Positions 1 to 9,046 of a stretch of DNA of 64,000 nt are shown piece by piece. The number at the start of each line of letters is the position of its first letter. Positions within the stretch are counted from its first letter, which is position 1. The notes under the pieces are model-generated. The model searched no databases and was not told the DNA's origin. It saw nothing but the letters and a program-made list of their open reading frames with translations. The DNA lies in NCBI RefSeq assembly GCF_000613445.1, contig NZ_BAIZ01000009.1:27509-91508 (forward strand). The letters run 5' to 3'. A program made the position numbers and the translations under genes. This DNA comes from Hoylesella shahii DSM 15611 = JCM 12083. GTDB lineage: Bacteria; Bacteroidota; Bacteroidia; Bacteroidales; Bacteroidaceae.

Positions 1-975
1 ACAAACGTACATTCAGCAACTGAACCCTTCATCCCAATCAGTACTGCGTGTTTCTCGTGTTACTTGGTTGCAGTGGCTTTATTCCTTCTCATCTTGCCTA
101 ATGAAGGATGAAAGCTGAGAGGTGAACTTTAAATGTAAAATATTCGGTGCAAAATTTAACACTGTGAGTGGCTTTTTTGCGCGCCAATCGTCGCGCGGTC
201 GCAAATATTCAATTCTCGCGAGAGTTTGTTGAGGCGAAACAAAGATGTGGGAGGCAAATACCGACAAAAGGATTATTAGCAGGAAAAGTTGCTGTTTACA
301 CCAAAAAATAGATAGTTTAAAACAAAAATTAGACTAAAATACAGCAAAACGCCGTGCAATATGCAGCAAAATACCTTGCGTTTTGCTGCTAAACGCAGTG
401 CGTTTTGCTGCTAAATGCAAGGCTAAATGGTGCAAAACGCAGAGCTAAATGGTGCAAAACGTGTTTTTTTACAGCGCCTAAATCTTTACAATCGAGAGTA
501 GAATGGTACCTAATTTTGGTGAAAATATCGCCAAAAGTCTACTTTTTGCATGCTAAAACTGGTTTTTGGGACGACGAAAAATTGTGATCTTGGCACCAAA
601 TAGAAAGGCAAAAAGGTGCAAATTGATACTTTGACACTCAAAAAGGCTGTAAAATAAAATGTGCAAGACTGAAATAAAGGCCTAAAACCATGCTTTAGAG
701 CATCTGTTTTCGCTAGAAGGGGTCGGAATTGGAGGGGTGTTTTGTAAAATAATAGTACTGGTTTTAACAATGTAAGGTGGGCAAATGGTTTCAAAAAACA
801 AGCTTCACGCCCTGTTAATGCGCGCGCACATGCGTTGCACACACAGAATTAACCACTCTGTAACAAGCATATTTCTCGCCCCAACGCCCTAAAGAGAAGG
901 TGTGTTTGGGGCTGTTAACACGCAACAGATTGTCGAAGCATATTGTGGCGTTGTGCAATTTTTTATACATAAAAG
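1..975. other. Gene-poor intergenic region with repeat element copy A
   Basis: I see no convincing gene here; the short ORFs lack family resemblance and overlap repeats. The stretch holds one copy (about 133-752) of a dispersed intergenic element also found at 40897-41613. Its parts are an ATGTAAAATATT-N5-CAAAATTTAACA module at 133-161, a 22-bp-period array at 345-476, a 17-nt motif AAATAGAAAGGCAAAAA at 598-614 and a 16-nt motif GTGTTTTGTAAAATAA at 737-752. Their order and orientation match the second copy. Confidence 0.7.
345..476. repeat. 22-bp-period repeat array, copy A (6 units)
   Basis: Degenerate units resembling CAAAACGCAGTGC start at 345, 367, 389, 411, 433 and 455, exactly 22 bp apart each time. 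The spacing is perfect although the unit sequence drifts (CAAAACGCC, CAAAATACC, CTAAACGCA, CTAAATGCA, CAAAACGCA, CAAAACGTG). Parts are near-palindromic (AAACGCAGTGCGTTT around 391). Function is unknown. It is not a CRISPR: there are no unique spacers and no cas genes. Confidence 0.8.
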
Positions 976-1007
976 TATGGCGAGGTGGAAATAAAACAGT
1001 AACTTTG
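976..1007 (+). promoter_or_regulatory. Predicted Bacteroidetes-type promoter of the BadF-like gene
   Basis: The -7 box TAACTTTG (1000-1007) matches the Bacteroidetes TAnnTTTG consensus. A weak -33 match TATG (976-979) lies 20 bp upstream. This would give a leader of about 80 nt before the gene at 1094. Confidence 0.45.
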
Positions 1008-1093
1008 TGCAACAAAACCTAAAGATAATTATTTAACGATGACAAAGCGCATGCCTTGGGCATTGCAATAAACCTTTATAAGACACGGAAGAA

Positions 1094-1960
1094 ATGATGA
1101 CATTAATTGTTGTGAGTGGCTCGAGACATACCGACTGGGTATTTGTTGAAGATGGAAACATCGTGGAAAAGGCTCGTACTGAGGGATTAAATCCTTATTT
1201 CCAAACCCGAAAGGAAATAAGCCGAAGCGTTAGACTGGGCTTGCCCGAGGAGTATTTTCATCGTAAGCTGCAAAAAATATATTATTATGGTGCAGGATGT
1301 AGCAACGAATCCAAAAAGAAAGTGGTGAGCACGTCTATCATCTCGCAATTTAAAACCCCAACTTTCGTTGAAAGCGATTTGCTGGCGGCTGCTCGTGGCA
1401 TGTGTCAAGATAAGCCGGGCATTGCCTGTATTCTTGATACGGGTAGCAACTCGTGTTTTTATAATGGTGAGGAAATTGTTAAAAACGTGCGACCTGGTGG
1501 TTTTATTCTTGGCGACGAGGGTAGTGGTTCGAACATGGGAAAGTTGTTTCTCTCGGATGTTCTTAAACGTTTGGCACCAGAAGAATTGGTGGTTGATTTT
1601 CTATATCGAAACAACACCACGCCATCCGAAATGATGGAGAAGGTGTATAACGAGCCTCTGCCACATTATTATTTGGCTACGGTGAGCAATTTCTTGGCCG
1701 AAAGGTCAAACCATGAGTATGTGCGCGAACTGGTTGCAGACAGCTTCCGTAACTTTATCAAACGCAATTTGATACAATACGATTTTCAATCGCAGCCCGT
1801 TTACTTCATGGGTAAGATTGCAACAACGTGGGAACGACTGCTACTCACCGTGTGTTCGGAATTTAATTTCCAGCCTGCACGCATCGAAACCGATATTATT
1901 CCAGGACTGGTTAACTATCACAACCTGCGCCATCGACAAGGAAGCGACGTGCGCGGATAA
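1094..1960 (+). CDS. BadF/BadG/BcrA/BcrD-family kinase-like protein, degenerate phosphate-binding motif
   Basis: 288 aa, ASKHA fold, of the family that contains GlcNAc/MurNAc kinases. It is a clear paralog of MurK at 14298-15136: both share the NPFFQT/NPYFQT stretch, YFYGAGC/YYYGAGC, GSNSCxY and GFILGDEGSG. It departs at nucleotide-site positions. The phosphate-1 motif is VVSGSRHTDW where MurK has ADSGSTKTDW, so the usual Asp and Lys are missing. The adenosine motif reads FMGKIA instead of CIGSVA. I infer a catalytically weak or dead homolog, perhaps a sensor or regulator, or a kinase of altered specificity. The start could be the second ATG at 1097. The next gene downstream is a sugar transporter with its own promoter. 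Confidence 0.8.
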   Translation: MMTLIVVSGSRHTDWVFVEDGNIVEKARTEGLNPYFQTRKEISRSVRLGLPEEYFHRKLQKIYYYGAGCSNESKKKVVSTSIISQFKTPTFVESDLLAAARGMCQDKPGIACILDTGSNSCFYNGEEIVKNVRPGGFILGDEGSGSNMGKLFLSDVLKRLAPEELVVDFLYRNNTTPSEMMEKVYNEPLPHYYLATVSNFLAERSNHEYVRELVADSFRNFIKRNLIQYDFQSQPVYFMGKIATTWERLLLTVCSEFNFQPARIETDIIPGLVNYHNLRHRQGSDVRG

Positions 1961-2220
1961 TGTTTGCGAAGCGCTCTTGTTTGCCCAATGAGGCAGCAAG
2001 GGCGCTTCGAGGTTTTATAAGGTGCATTTGTGGGCGTTGGTTTTGGGGCAAATTTCATCGTGTGAACATCTACTTTTGCACGCCAAAAACACGATGTTAC
2101 AAGCCAATTGGTGAAATAGGGGAGAGGTTAAAAGGATGACCTTGAAGGCTTAACATGTATTAAATAGGCAGATGGATAAGACAACAAAATATAAAATGTA
2201 ATATATTTATGGATAAATGC

Positions 2221-2251
2221 TTGCAACGTAAATAATAAAGAATTAACTTTG
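2221..2251 (+). promoter_or_regulatory. Promoter of candidate small RNA
   Basis: TTG at 2221-2223, 20 bp spacing, then TAACTTTG at 2244-2251, a good match to the Bacteroidetes sigma-ABfr consensus. No ORF follows before the terminator at 2297-2319. Confidence 0.6.
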
Positions 2252-2256
2252 TAATG

Positions 2257-2319
2257 TGTTTTTCATAGTATTAGATTTAAGGTTAACAAAAGGTTGGGGC
2301 TCAGCGGAGCCCTTTTTTT
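2257..2319 (+). ncRNA. Candidate small RNA (~63 nt)
   Basis: A promoter at 2221-2251 and an intrinsic terminator at 2297-2319 frame a ~63-nt transcript without a reading frame. The body (around 2265-2295) includes AGTATTAGATTTAAGG and GTTAACAAAAGG. I believe similar short sequences occur in other Bacteroidales genomes, but I cannot confirm a family from here. It is too short to be the known ~170-200-nt 6S-like RNAs. The 5' end is approximate. Confidence 0.5.
2297..2319 (+). terminator. Rho-independent terminator of candidate sRNA
   Basis: Perfect 6-bp stem GGGCTC / GAGCCC (2297-2302 with 2307-2312), loop AGCG, followed by seven T (2313-2319). Confidence 0.85.
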
Positions 2320-2435
2320 ATGCCTTAAATTTAGGGCTAAGTGCTGTTTTTTCATCTGTTTATCGCTGCATTTGACTTATTTTTCGCATAGGTTGAGGGC
2401 TAATCCATCAGTTTGTGAAGTAATATTGCACGATA

Positions 2436-2469
2436 TTTGTGTTTGTGTCGCGATTTTTTATTAACTTTG
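2436..2469 (+). promoter_or_regulatory. Predicted promoter of FHS sugar transporter
   Basis: TTTG (2436-2439) and TAACTTTG (2462-2469), 22 bp apart, slightly longer than the usual 19-21. Implies a long leader of about 250 nt before the ATG at 2729; the leader shows no recognisable riboswitch. Confidence 0.5.
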
Positions 2470-2728
2470 CAGTCAAGCCCCCAGCATAGAATACTGTGCT
2501 AAAAATGCGTTTAGAGAAGCGCGGAGAGTGTTATAATATGGTGGTTAAGGGCAAATGTGAGTAGTGAGCCAATCGTGGCGCGCAACAAAGTGTAAGCGTG
2601 GCAGTTTCTTAACGAATTGAAACACGCTCGTGGCAGTTTCAACAGGCCGCAACAACGATTATCTAAGTGCGCAGATGTAAGGCCACACAAATTCGATAAC
2701 AAGAAATACGCAATTTTATTATTACGAA

Positions 2729-3934
2729 ATGAACAAGCAACAGCCGTCGCTCACCGAGCGTAAGTATCTTTTACCCTTTGTGCTTATCACCACCCTGTTT
2801 TTTCTATGGGGCTTTGCTAGAGCCATACTTGATGTTTTGAACAAGCATTTTCAAAACGAACTCAATATATCGATAGCCCAATCGGCCTTTATCCAGGTAA
2901 CAACCTACTTGGGTTATTTCATCATGGCCATCCCCGCGGGGTTGTTTATCAATCGTTTTGGCTACCGTCGAGGGGTGGTATTTGGTCTGTTGCTCTTTGC
3001 GTTGGGGGCATTTCTCTTTGTTCCAGGTGCCTATCATAGCACGTTCGAGGTGTTTTTAGCGGCTTTATTTGTTCTTGGTTGCGGACTAACGTTTCTCGAA
3101 ACGGCCGCCAATCCCTATGTCACCGAATTGGGTTCTGAACAAACGGCCACCAGTAGACTCAATCTCTCGCAATCGTTTAACGGCATGGGAAGCATCTTTG
3201 CCACCTTTAGTGTGGGGCTGTTTCTCTTTCGAGGCGACAGCGAAGGGGGCAATGTGGCCGTGCCTTACGTGGTGCTGGGCATTGTGGTGCTTATTATTGC
3301 GCTGGTGTTTTCGCGTGTGCAATTGCCCGAAATACATCCCTCAGTCGGCGAAGAGCAGGAAGGTGGCGGGCTGCATAACCTTTTTTTGCTCTTTAAGAAA
3401 CCCATGTTTGTGTTGGGTTTGGCCGCTCTTTTGGCTTACGAAGTGGCCGAAATATCCATTAATAGCTATTTCATCAACTTTGTAACTGGGCAAGGATGGA
3501 TGACAGATAAAGTGGCTTCGATGGTGTTGACCGCTGCATTGGCCTTTTTTATGATAGGACGGTTTGGCGGAAGTTGGGTGATGCGCCGTGTTAGTGCTCA
3601 GCGTGTGTTGCTGGTTTGTGCAGTGGGCTGCGTGGTAAGTATGTGCATGGTGTTGCTCAATGCGGGCTCGTTGTCGTTGATAGGGTTGCTAGTCAACTAT
3701 TTTTTCGAAGCCATTATGTTTCCCACCATCTTTTCTTTAGCCCTTAAAGATTTGGGCGTTCTCACCAAAAGTGCTTCATCAGTACTGATGATGACACCCG
3801 TGGGTGGATGCGGTTTTTTGCTGATGGGTCTTATTGCCGATGGTGGCAACCCCGTGCTTCCCTTTGTTTTGCCTCTTGCAGGCTTTGCGGTGGTGCTAGC
3901 ATATGCGTGGAAAGTGAATAGGGCAAGGAGATAG
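2729..3934 (+). CDS. FHS-family MFS sugar:H+ symporter (FucP/GluP/NagP type)
   Basis: 401 aa inner-membrane protein with about 12 hydrophobic segments. The N-terminal LLPFVLITTLFFLWGFARA and the ETAANPYVTELG motif are hallmarks of the fucose/galactose/glucose/GlcNAc symporter family. Substrate cannot be decided from sequence. A kinase-family protein directly upstream and a cell-wall amino-sugar locus 6 kb downstream make a hexose or amino sugar plausible (inference). Length is normal and the frame intact. It has its own promoter and long leader, and a terminator lies at 4093-4126. Confidence 0.88.
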   Translation: MNKQQPSLTERKYLLPFVLITTLFFLWGFARAILDVLNKHFQNELNISIAQSAFIQVTTYLGYFIMAIPAGLFINRFGYRRGVVFGLLLFALGAFLFVPGAYHSTFEVFLAALFVLGCGLTFLETAANPYVTELGSEQTATSRLNLSQSFNGMGSIFATFSVGLFLFRGDSEGGNVAVPYVVLGIVVLIIALVFSRVQLPEIHPSVGEEQEGGGLHNLFLLFKKPMFVLGLAALLAYEVAEISINSYFINFVTGQGWMTDKVASMVLTAALAFFMIGRFGGSWVMRRVSAQRVLLVCAVGCVVSMCMVLLNAGSLSLIGLLVNYFFEAIMFPTIFSLALKDLGVLTKSASSVLMMTPVGGCGFLLMGLIADGGNPVLPFVLPLAGFAVVLAYAWKVNRARR

Positions 3935-4092
3935 GTGATTGCTACTTCAAGGGAGAAAAGTTTAGCAATGGCTTCGAAGAATTCAAGTTTAGCAATGGCC
4001 ACTTGAGTGTATAAGGTCTCGATGATTTTAAGCATACCAAGGCTATTTAGGCTATCTATGAGCAAGTTATAATCCCTAAAAGAACATAATAT

Positions 4093-4126
4093 AATCCCAC
4101 TTATGCCTATAAGTGGGATTTTTTTT
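4093..4126 (+). terminator. Rho-independent terminator after sugar transporter
   Basis: Perfect 12-bp stem AATCCCACTTAT / ATAAGTGGGATT (4093-4104 with 4109-4120), loop GCCT, followed by a run of T to 4126. Confidence 0.85.
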
Positions 4127-4212
4127 GTAACTTTACCACACTATTCACCAACAACCCGGTAGTATGCCACAATAAAGGCAGCCGGCAAAACACAAAAACA
4201 ATCGTTCAAAGC

Positions 4213-6044
4213 ATGATCACTACATTAGTAATCCTCGCAATTTCGGTAACTATGTTTATAATTGGCCGCGTCCGCTCTGATGTGGTGGCAGTTTGTGCCA
4301 TGGCTGCACTGCTTATTTTTGGCATCCTAACCCCAGCCGAAGCCCTTGCAGGCTTCTCTTCTACCGTTGTTATCATGATGGTGGGCCTGTTTGTGGTGGG
4401 CGGAGCCATATTCCAAACAGGCTTGGCCAAGGCAGCTAGTCATCGAATAATGGCGCTTGCAGGTGGAAACGACACGTTTATGTTTTTGTTAGTGATGTTT
4501 GCAACGGCCATCATTGGTGCCTTTGTGAGCAACACAGGTACAATTGCGCTGATGATGCCTGTGGTGGTTAGCGTGGCTACACAAAAGGGAATGCACCCCG
4601 GGCGAATGCTTATGCCACTGGCTTTTGCTAGCAGTATGGGCGGTATGCTCACACTTATTGGTACACCCCCTAACCTTGTGATACAAGAAGCATTGACACA
4701 GGCTGGCGAAACGCCACTTACCTTCTTCTCGTTTACTCCCGTGGGACTTATTATCGTGGTGATTGGCGTGCTGTTGATGTTACCCCTGTCGCGCATGTTC
4801 TTGGGAAAACGCAAACAAAAAGATGGCGATGCAGCCAATAAAGGTAAAACATTAGACCAGTTAGTGGAGGAATATAACCTCCAACATCAACTTAGAAGAT
4901 ACCACATCACACCGCAATCGCCTATCACAGGACAAACCCTGGCCGAACTAGACCTGCGCAACCGATTTGGCGTTAGCGTGATGGAGATAAGGCGAAAGGC
5001 TGCACGAAGTGGCCGATTTATTCGTAACGTGAAGCAAAGCATGCCCATGCCCGACAGTATGATGCAGGCTGAAGACATCATTTACATATCAGGAGACAAC
5101 GAACAGATGGACCGCTTTGCCAAGGATATGAAGCTGGAACAGCTGGACGACACCGGAATTGACTTCTACGACTTGGGTATTGCCGAACTGGTGCTTATGC
5201 CAACCTCGCAACTTAATGGCGCAAGACTAAAAACTTCGGGACTAAGAGAACACTATAACGTGAATGTTCTGGGTATTAGACGTAGTCATAACTACATCCT
5301 CAACGACCTCTCCGAAGAAAAATTGCATGCAGGAGACGTGTTGTTGGTGCAGGGCTCGTGGACCAATATCGGACAATTGGCAGGCGAAAACGAAGACTGG
5401 GTGGTGCTGGGACAGCCCAAAGAACAGGCTCAAAAGGTGATTCTTACTAATAAAGCTCCCATCGCTGGCGCTATCATGGTGTTGATGGTGGCCATGATGA
5501 TGTTCGACTTCATACCCATTGCACCCGTTACGGCCGTTATCATTGCAGGACTTTTAATGGTGCTAACGGGGTGTTTTAGAAACGTGGAAGCAGCTTATAA
5601 AACCATCAATTGGGAAAGTGTAGTACTCATTGCAGCATGATGCCCATGTCTACCGCCCTTGAGAAAACAGGTGTGTCGGCGCAAATATCACACACTTTGG
5701 TAAACTCGCTGGGAAGCATGAGCCCACTTGTGCTGCTCGCAGGTATATATATCACCACTTCGGTGATGACAATGTTTATCAGTAACACCGCAACAGCCGT
5801 GCTAATGGCCCCCATAGCCCTGTCGGCCGCAAAGGAAATACACGCCAGTCCCTACGCATTCCTCTTTGCAGTGACCATCGCTGCCAGTATGTGTTTTATG
5901 TCGCCGTTCTCCACTCCGCCTAACGCACTGGTGATGAGAGCCGGACAATACACCTTTATGGACTATGTTAAGGTGGGCTTCCCCTTACAATTGGTCATCG
6001 GCGTGGTGATGGTTTTCCTACTCCCCATCATCTTCCCGGTATAA
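4213..6044 (+). CDS. SLC13/DASS-family anion permease with two RCK_C (TrkA_C) domains; frame broken near 5637
   Basis: Sodium-coupled carboxylate/sulfate-type permease of about 610 aa. N-terminal membrane half (ASSMGGMLTLIGTPPNLV carries the SLC13 TPPN-type motif), two soluble TrkA_C/RCK_C repeats at about residues 215-395, then the second membrane half with a second FSTPPNALVM motif. As given, the frame stops at TGA 5638-5640. Restoring one A after 5637 (GCAGCA-ATGATGCCC) rejoins it to the downstream frame, giving VLIAAMMPMSTALEKTG, the expected family sequence. I therefore read it as one gene with a one-base deletion, probably a sequencing error. Substrate unknown. Confidence 0.82.
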
Positions 6045-6159
6045 TAAAACTAACGTATGCAAATGTAAAGTAAAGCTGACAAAAAGTAAGTCAATAACTG
6101 ATAAATGTCAAGTAATGTTGCATTTCGAAGGCGCAAGACAATAAAAACACAAACAACTC

Positions 6160-6190
6160 TTTGTGTTGACAAATTAAAACATTAAATTTG
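6160..6190 (+). promoter_or_regulatory. Promoter of fba
   Basis: TTTG (6160-6163), exactly 19 bp, TAAATTTG (6183-6190): a textbook Bacteroidetes promoter, giving a leader of about 45 nt before the ATG at 6242. Confidence 0.75.
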
Positions 6191-6241
6191 CATGTGTTTA
6201 AAAGAGTATCAGGAAATCCAACTTTATAATATAATAAAATT

Positions 6242-7251
6242 ATGGTAGATTACAAATCACTAGGCCTAGTAAACACTCGCGAGATGTTTAAAAAGGCTAT
6301 CAATGGCGGATATGCAATTCCGGCATTCAACTTTAACAACATGGAACAGCTGCAAGCCATCATTAAGGCTGCTGCCGACCTCAAATCACCCGTAATCTTA
6401 CAGGTATCGAAGGGCGCACGCAACTATGCTAACCCCACCCTTCTGCGTTATATGTCACAGGGCGCTGTTGAATACGCAAAAGAACTCGGTGTAAAACACC
6501 CCGAAATCGTTATCCACCTCGACCACGGAGATAGCTTCGAAACTTGCAAAAGCTGTATCGATGCTGGCTTCTCTTCTGTAATGATCGACGGTTCGTCACT
6601 TCCTTACGACGAAAACGTGGCTCTTACCAAGAAGGTTGTTGAGTATGCACACCAATTCGACGTAACTGTTGAAGGCGAACTCGGTGTTCTGGCTGGCGTT
6701 GAAGACGATGTTGTGGCTGCCGAATCGCACTACACCAAACCCGAAGAGGTTATCGACTTCGTTACGAAGACTGGCGTTGACTCGCTGGCTATCTCTATCG
6801 GTACTTCGCATGGTGCATATAAGTTCACTCCCGAACAATGCACACGCGACCCCAAAACTGGCCGTCTTGTTCCTCCTCCCTTGGCTTTCGACGTGCTCGA
6901 TGCATCATGGAGAAACTCCCCGGATTCCCAATCGTACTCCACGGCTCGTCTTCAGTACCCCAAGAGTATGTTGATATGATTAACAAATACGGTGGCAAGT
7001 TGCCCGATGCTGTAGGTATCCCCGAAGAACAACTGCGTAAAGCATCGAAGAGCGCTGTTTGCAAGATCAACATCGACTCTGACTCGCGCTTGGCTTTCAC
7101 CGCTGCCGTTCGTAAGGTATTTGCTGAACACCCCGCTGAATTCGACCCCCGCAAATACTGCGGACCTGCTCGCGACCTCATGACCGAACTCTACAAGCAC
7201 AAAATTAAGGAAGTTTTGGGTTCAGATAACAAGCTGGCTCAACTCGACTAA
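6242..7251 (+). CDS. fba: Class II fructose-1,6-bisphosphate aldolase; frame broken near 6904
   Basis: Zn-dependent cytosolic aldolase of glycolysis/gluconeogenesis, about 336 aa when the frame is restored. Visible motifs: IPAFNFNNMEQ near the start, the Zn-binding IHLDHGD, VEGELGVLAGVEDD and the phosphate-binding SIGTSHGAYKF, then in the second frame VLHGSSSVP and NIDSDSRLAFT. The frame slips at 6904: adding one A (GCA-ATC-ATG-GAG) joins FDVLDA to IMEKLPGFPIVLHGSSS. Because this aldolase is normally essential, a sequencing error is far likelier than a pseudogene. Strong promoter upstream, terminator downstream, single-gene unit. Confidence 0.9.
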
Positions 7252-7270
7252 TTTTTTAATAAGTCTTTTG

Positions 7271-7310
7271 AGGATGTGCTTCCGCAGTGGGAGCACATCC
7301 TTATTCTTTT
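7271..7310 (+). terminator. Terminator of fba
   Basis: 10-bp stem AGGATGTGCT / AGCACATCCT (7271-7280 with 7292-7301) followed by TATTCTTTT. Confidence 0.8.
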
Positions 7311-7598
7311 ATATAAACCAAACAATGCTGTGCCATTTGCTGCTAACAGCATTGCTGCTGATGGAAAACAGGTTGCTAACATCTACACGCGCCACCTTTA
7401 TAATAAGGATAGGCGCTTATTTTTTTGCTTAAACGCCAACCTGAAGCCATACATCACAAACTCATCTCGTAAATATCAACTTTAATGGCCAACTTATCTG
7501 CTTCCAAAAAAATAACTTATTGAACAAACAATTATTCTCCTAAAAAACGATGTGAATACAAAAATATTCTTTATTTTTGCAAAAAATACCATGGAGAT

Positions 7599-8726
7599 AT
7601 GGAGAGAATAATCATTACCCTGTTATGCACACTCAGCGTTTTTAACTCTATTGCCCAATCAAAGAAGGGATTTGTAATCACAAGTGACATACCCGACCTG
7701 CCCGATGGCATTGAGGTGGAACTCGAAACTGCTGAAGGTTCAAACTACGATGAAGTGGCTAGAACCACTGTTAAGGATGGAAAATTCGAACTCGTGGGAA
7801 AACTTACGCATCCCACGCTCTGCACGTTGTCTACCAACAACTACAAGTTGTTGCTGGCAATGGAGTCGAAAGAGGAACCTACGTTTACTTTTACACCCAT
7901 CTTTGTGAGCAACACCGAGATGGTTGTTAAGGCTGATAAGTATAAATATCTTGCATCTAACTTGCCACTAAGTAGCCATCTAAAGGTTACAGGCGGAAGG
8001 GCGCAAGCTGATTTCAATGACTTTAACCAGCGAAAAAACGACTCGCTCACCTGGATGAAGAAGCATCCGCAATCGCCTTTGGCCATAAAAATGGCCACCG
8101 AAATGGTGCAGAACAATCGCTCGCTTACTAAACGCCAGATACAAGACATGACGGCCACCATATTTGCGTGTCCTGAAGATTATCAAAGGGTAGTGGCTTA
8201 TAGACGAGCTGTGACTATCGCTGAGGCTATGGCCGTGGGAGAGAAGCTGCAAGACGTGTCGATGTACACCGAAAAAAACAAAGGTACATCGCTGCTTGAG
8301 GCCATTCCTGCTGGCAAAGTGGCGTTCGTGGGCTTCTGGACTACCTGGCGAAAGACTAATCAAAAGCTCATTCCCGAACTTAAAAGGATGATTGCCAAAC
8401 ACCCTGAAGTGTCGTTTCTCAATGTGGCCGATGATAAAGAAGATTATCTTTGGCAAAAATTCTTGGAGCGCGAACAACTATCGTGGCCTCAATATCGACT
8501 CACAAAACGGGGGTTGAAGCACTTCACCGAGGCTTATGGCCAAGATGCAACGCCCTTCTTTGTGATGCTTGCACCCGACGGAACTATCGTTAGGGTGAGC
8601 AGCTACTTAGCCGATATGCATAAGTTGATGGATAAAACTGCTTCGCGAATGACCCGATTGTACGAACAGAAGCAGAAAAAGGCTGCTGAACAAAATCCTG
8701 AACGCAAATCCAAGAAAGGTAAATAA
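7599..8726 (+). CDS. Secreted thioredoxin-fold protein with DUF4369-like N-terminus, no CxxC
   Basis: 375 aa with a signal peptide (MERIIITLLCTLSVFNSIAQ). Residues about 25-125 resemble the beta-rich DUF4369 region found before TlpA/AhpC domains in Bacteroidetes periplasmic proteins. Residues about 235-350 look thioredoxin-like (VAFVGFWTTWRKTNQ, then DATPFFVMLAPDGTIV with the cis-Pro equivalent). The position of the redox motif reads WTTWRKTN instead of WCxxC, so both active cysteines are absent and disulfide exchange is unlikely. The C-terminus is Lys-rich. The ATG at 7591 opens only a few codons, so 7599 is the start. A TATTTTTG box lies at 7572-7579. Confidence 0.75.
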   Translation: MERIIITLLCTLSVFNSIAQSKKGFVITSDIPDLPDGIEVELETAEGSNYDEVARTTVKDGKFELVGKLTHPTLCTLSTNNYKLLLAMESKEEPTFTFTPIFVSNTEMVVKADKYKYLASNLPLSSHLKVTGGRAQADFNDFNQRKNDSLTWMKKHPQSPLAIKMATEMVQNNRSLTKRQIQDMTATIFACPEDYQRVVAYRRAVTIAEAMAVGEKLQDVSMYTEKNKGTSLLEAIPAGKVAFVGFWTTWRKTNQKLIPELKRMIAKHPEVSFLNVADDKEDYLWQKFLEREQLSWPQYRLTKRGLKHFTEAYGQDATPFFVMLAPDGTIVRVSSYLADMHKLMDKTASRMTRLYEQKQKKAAEQNPERKSKKGK

Positions 8727-8786
8727 ATTGCTTTGTGGCCTCACTCATGATGCGTTGACGCGTGGGAAAGGCAGTTTAAAATTATA

Positions 8787-8943
8787 CCCAATGGTAAAAA
8801 AGGTTTACCATTGGGCTATCATTGTTTGCTTGCTAGCCTATGTTTTTTGCCTATTGGGGCTGTCATTCTTTGCCTGTTGGCCTTTGCTTATGTGCCTATT
8901 GGGCTATGACGGTTTGCAAGTTGCATAATGATAATCTGCCACA
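8787..8943. repeat. Inverted repeat followed by three degenerate ~44-bp tandem units
   Basis: A perfect 12-bp inverted repeat CCCAATGGTAAA / TTTACCATTGGG (8787-8798 with 8804-8815) lies between the convergent genes ending at 8726 and 9047 and may end transcription. Three loosely similar units of 43-45 bp follow, starting with TTGGGCTAT-, TTGGGGCTGT- and TTGGGCTATG-like sequences at 8811, 8854 and 8899. The 66-codon ORF over them (8728-8928) is hydrophobic but has no family resemblance; I do not call it a gene. Confidence 0.55.
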
Positions 8944-9046
8944 AGTGCAAGAATCACTTGCTTAAGGGCAATTTGTATTTGCTGAACACGCCGTATGTTA
9001 ACCATAGACGTGTAGGCCATATTGTCTTTTTAATTCAGTTTCACCC

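Noticed and set aside
345..476. Possible CRISPR array
   Set aside because: The 22-bp units have no separate unique spacers, are degenerate throughout, and no cas gene is near; the same holds for 41249-41402.
3697..4065. 122-codon minus-strand ORF past the sugar transporter
   Set aside because: Mostly antisense to the transporter; the non-overlapping part has only repeated AAGTTTAGCAATGGC words and no start signal.
5610..5640. Programmed ribosomal frameshift in the SLC13 gene
   Set aside because: No slippery heptamer or downstream structure, and fifteen similar one-base losses across the window make a common technical cause more likely.
8728..8928. 66-codon hydrophobic ORF after the thioredoxin-like gene
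   Set aside because: Its hydrophobicity comes from translating degenerate tandem repeats; no promoter or family support.
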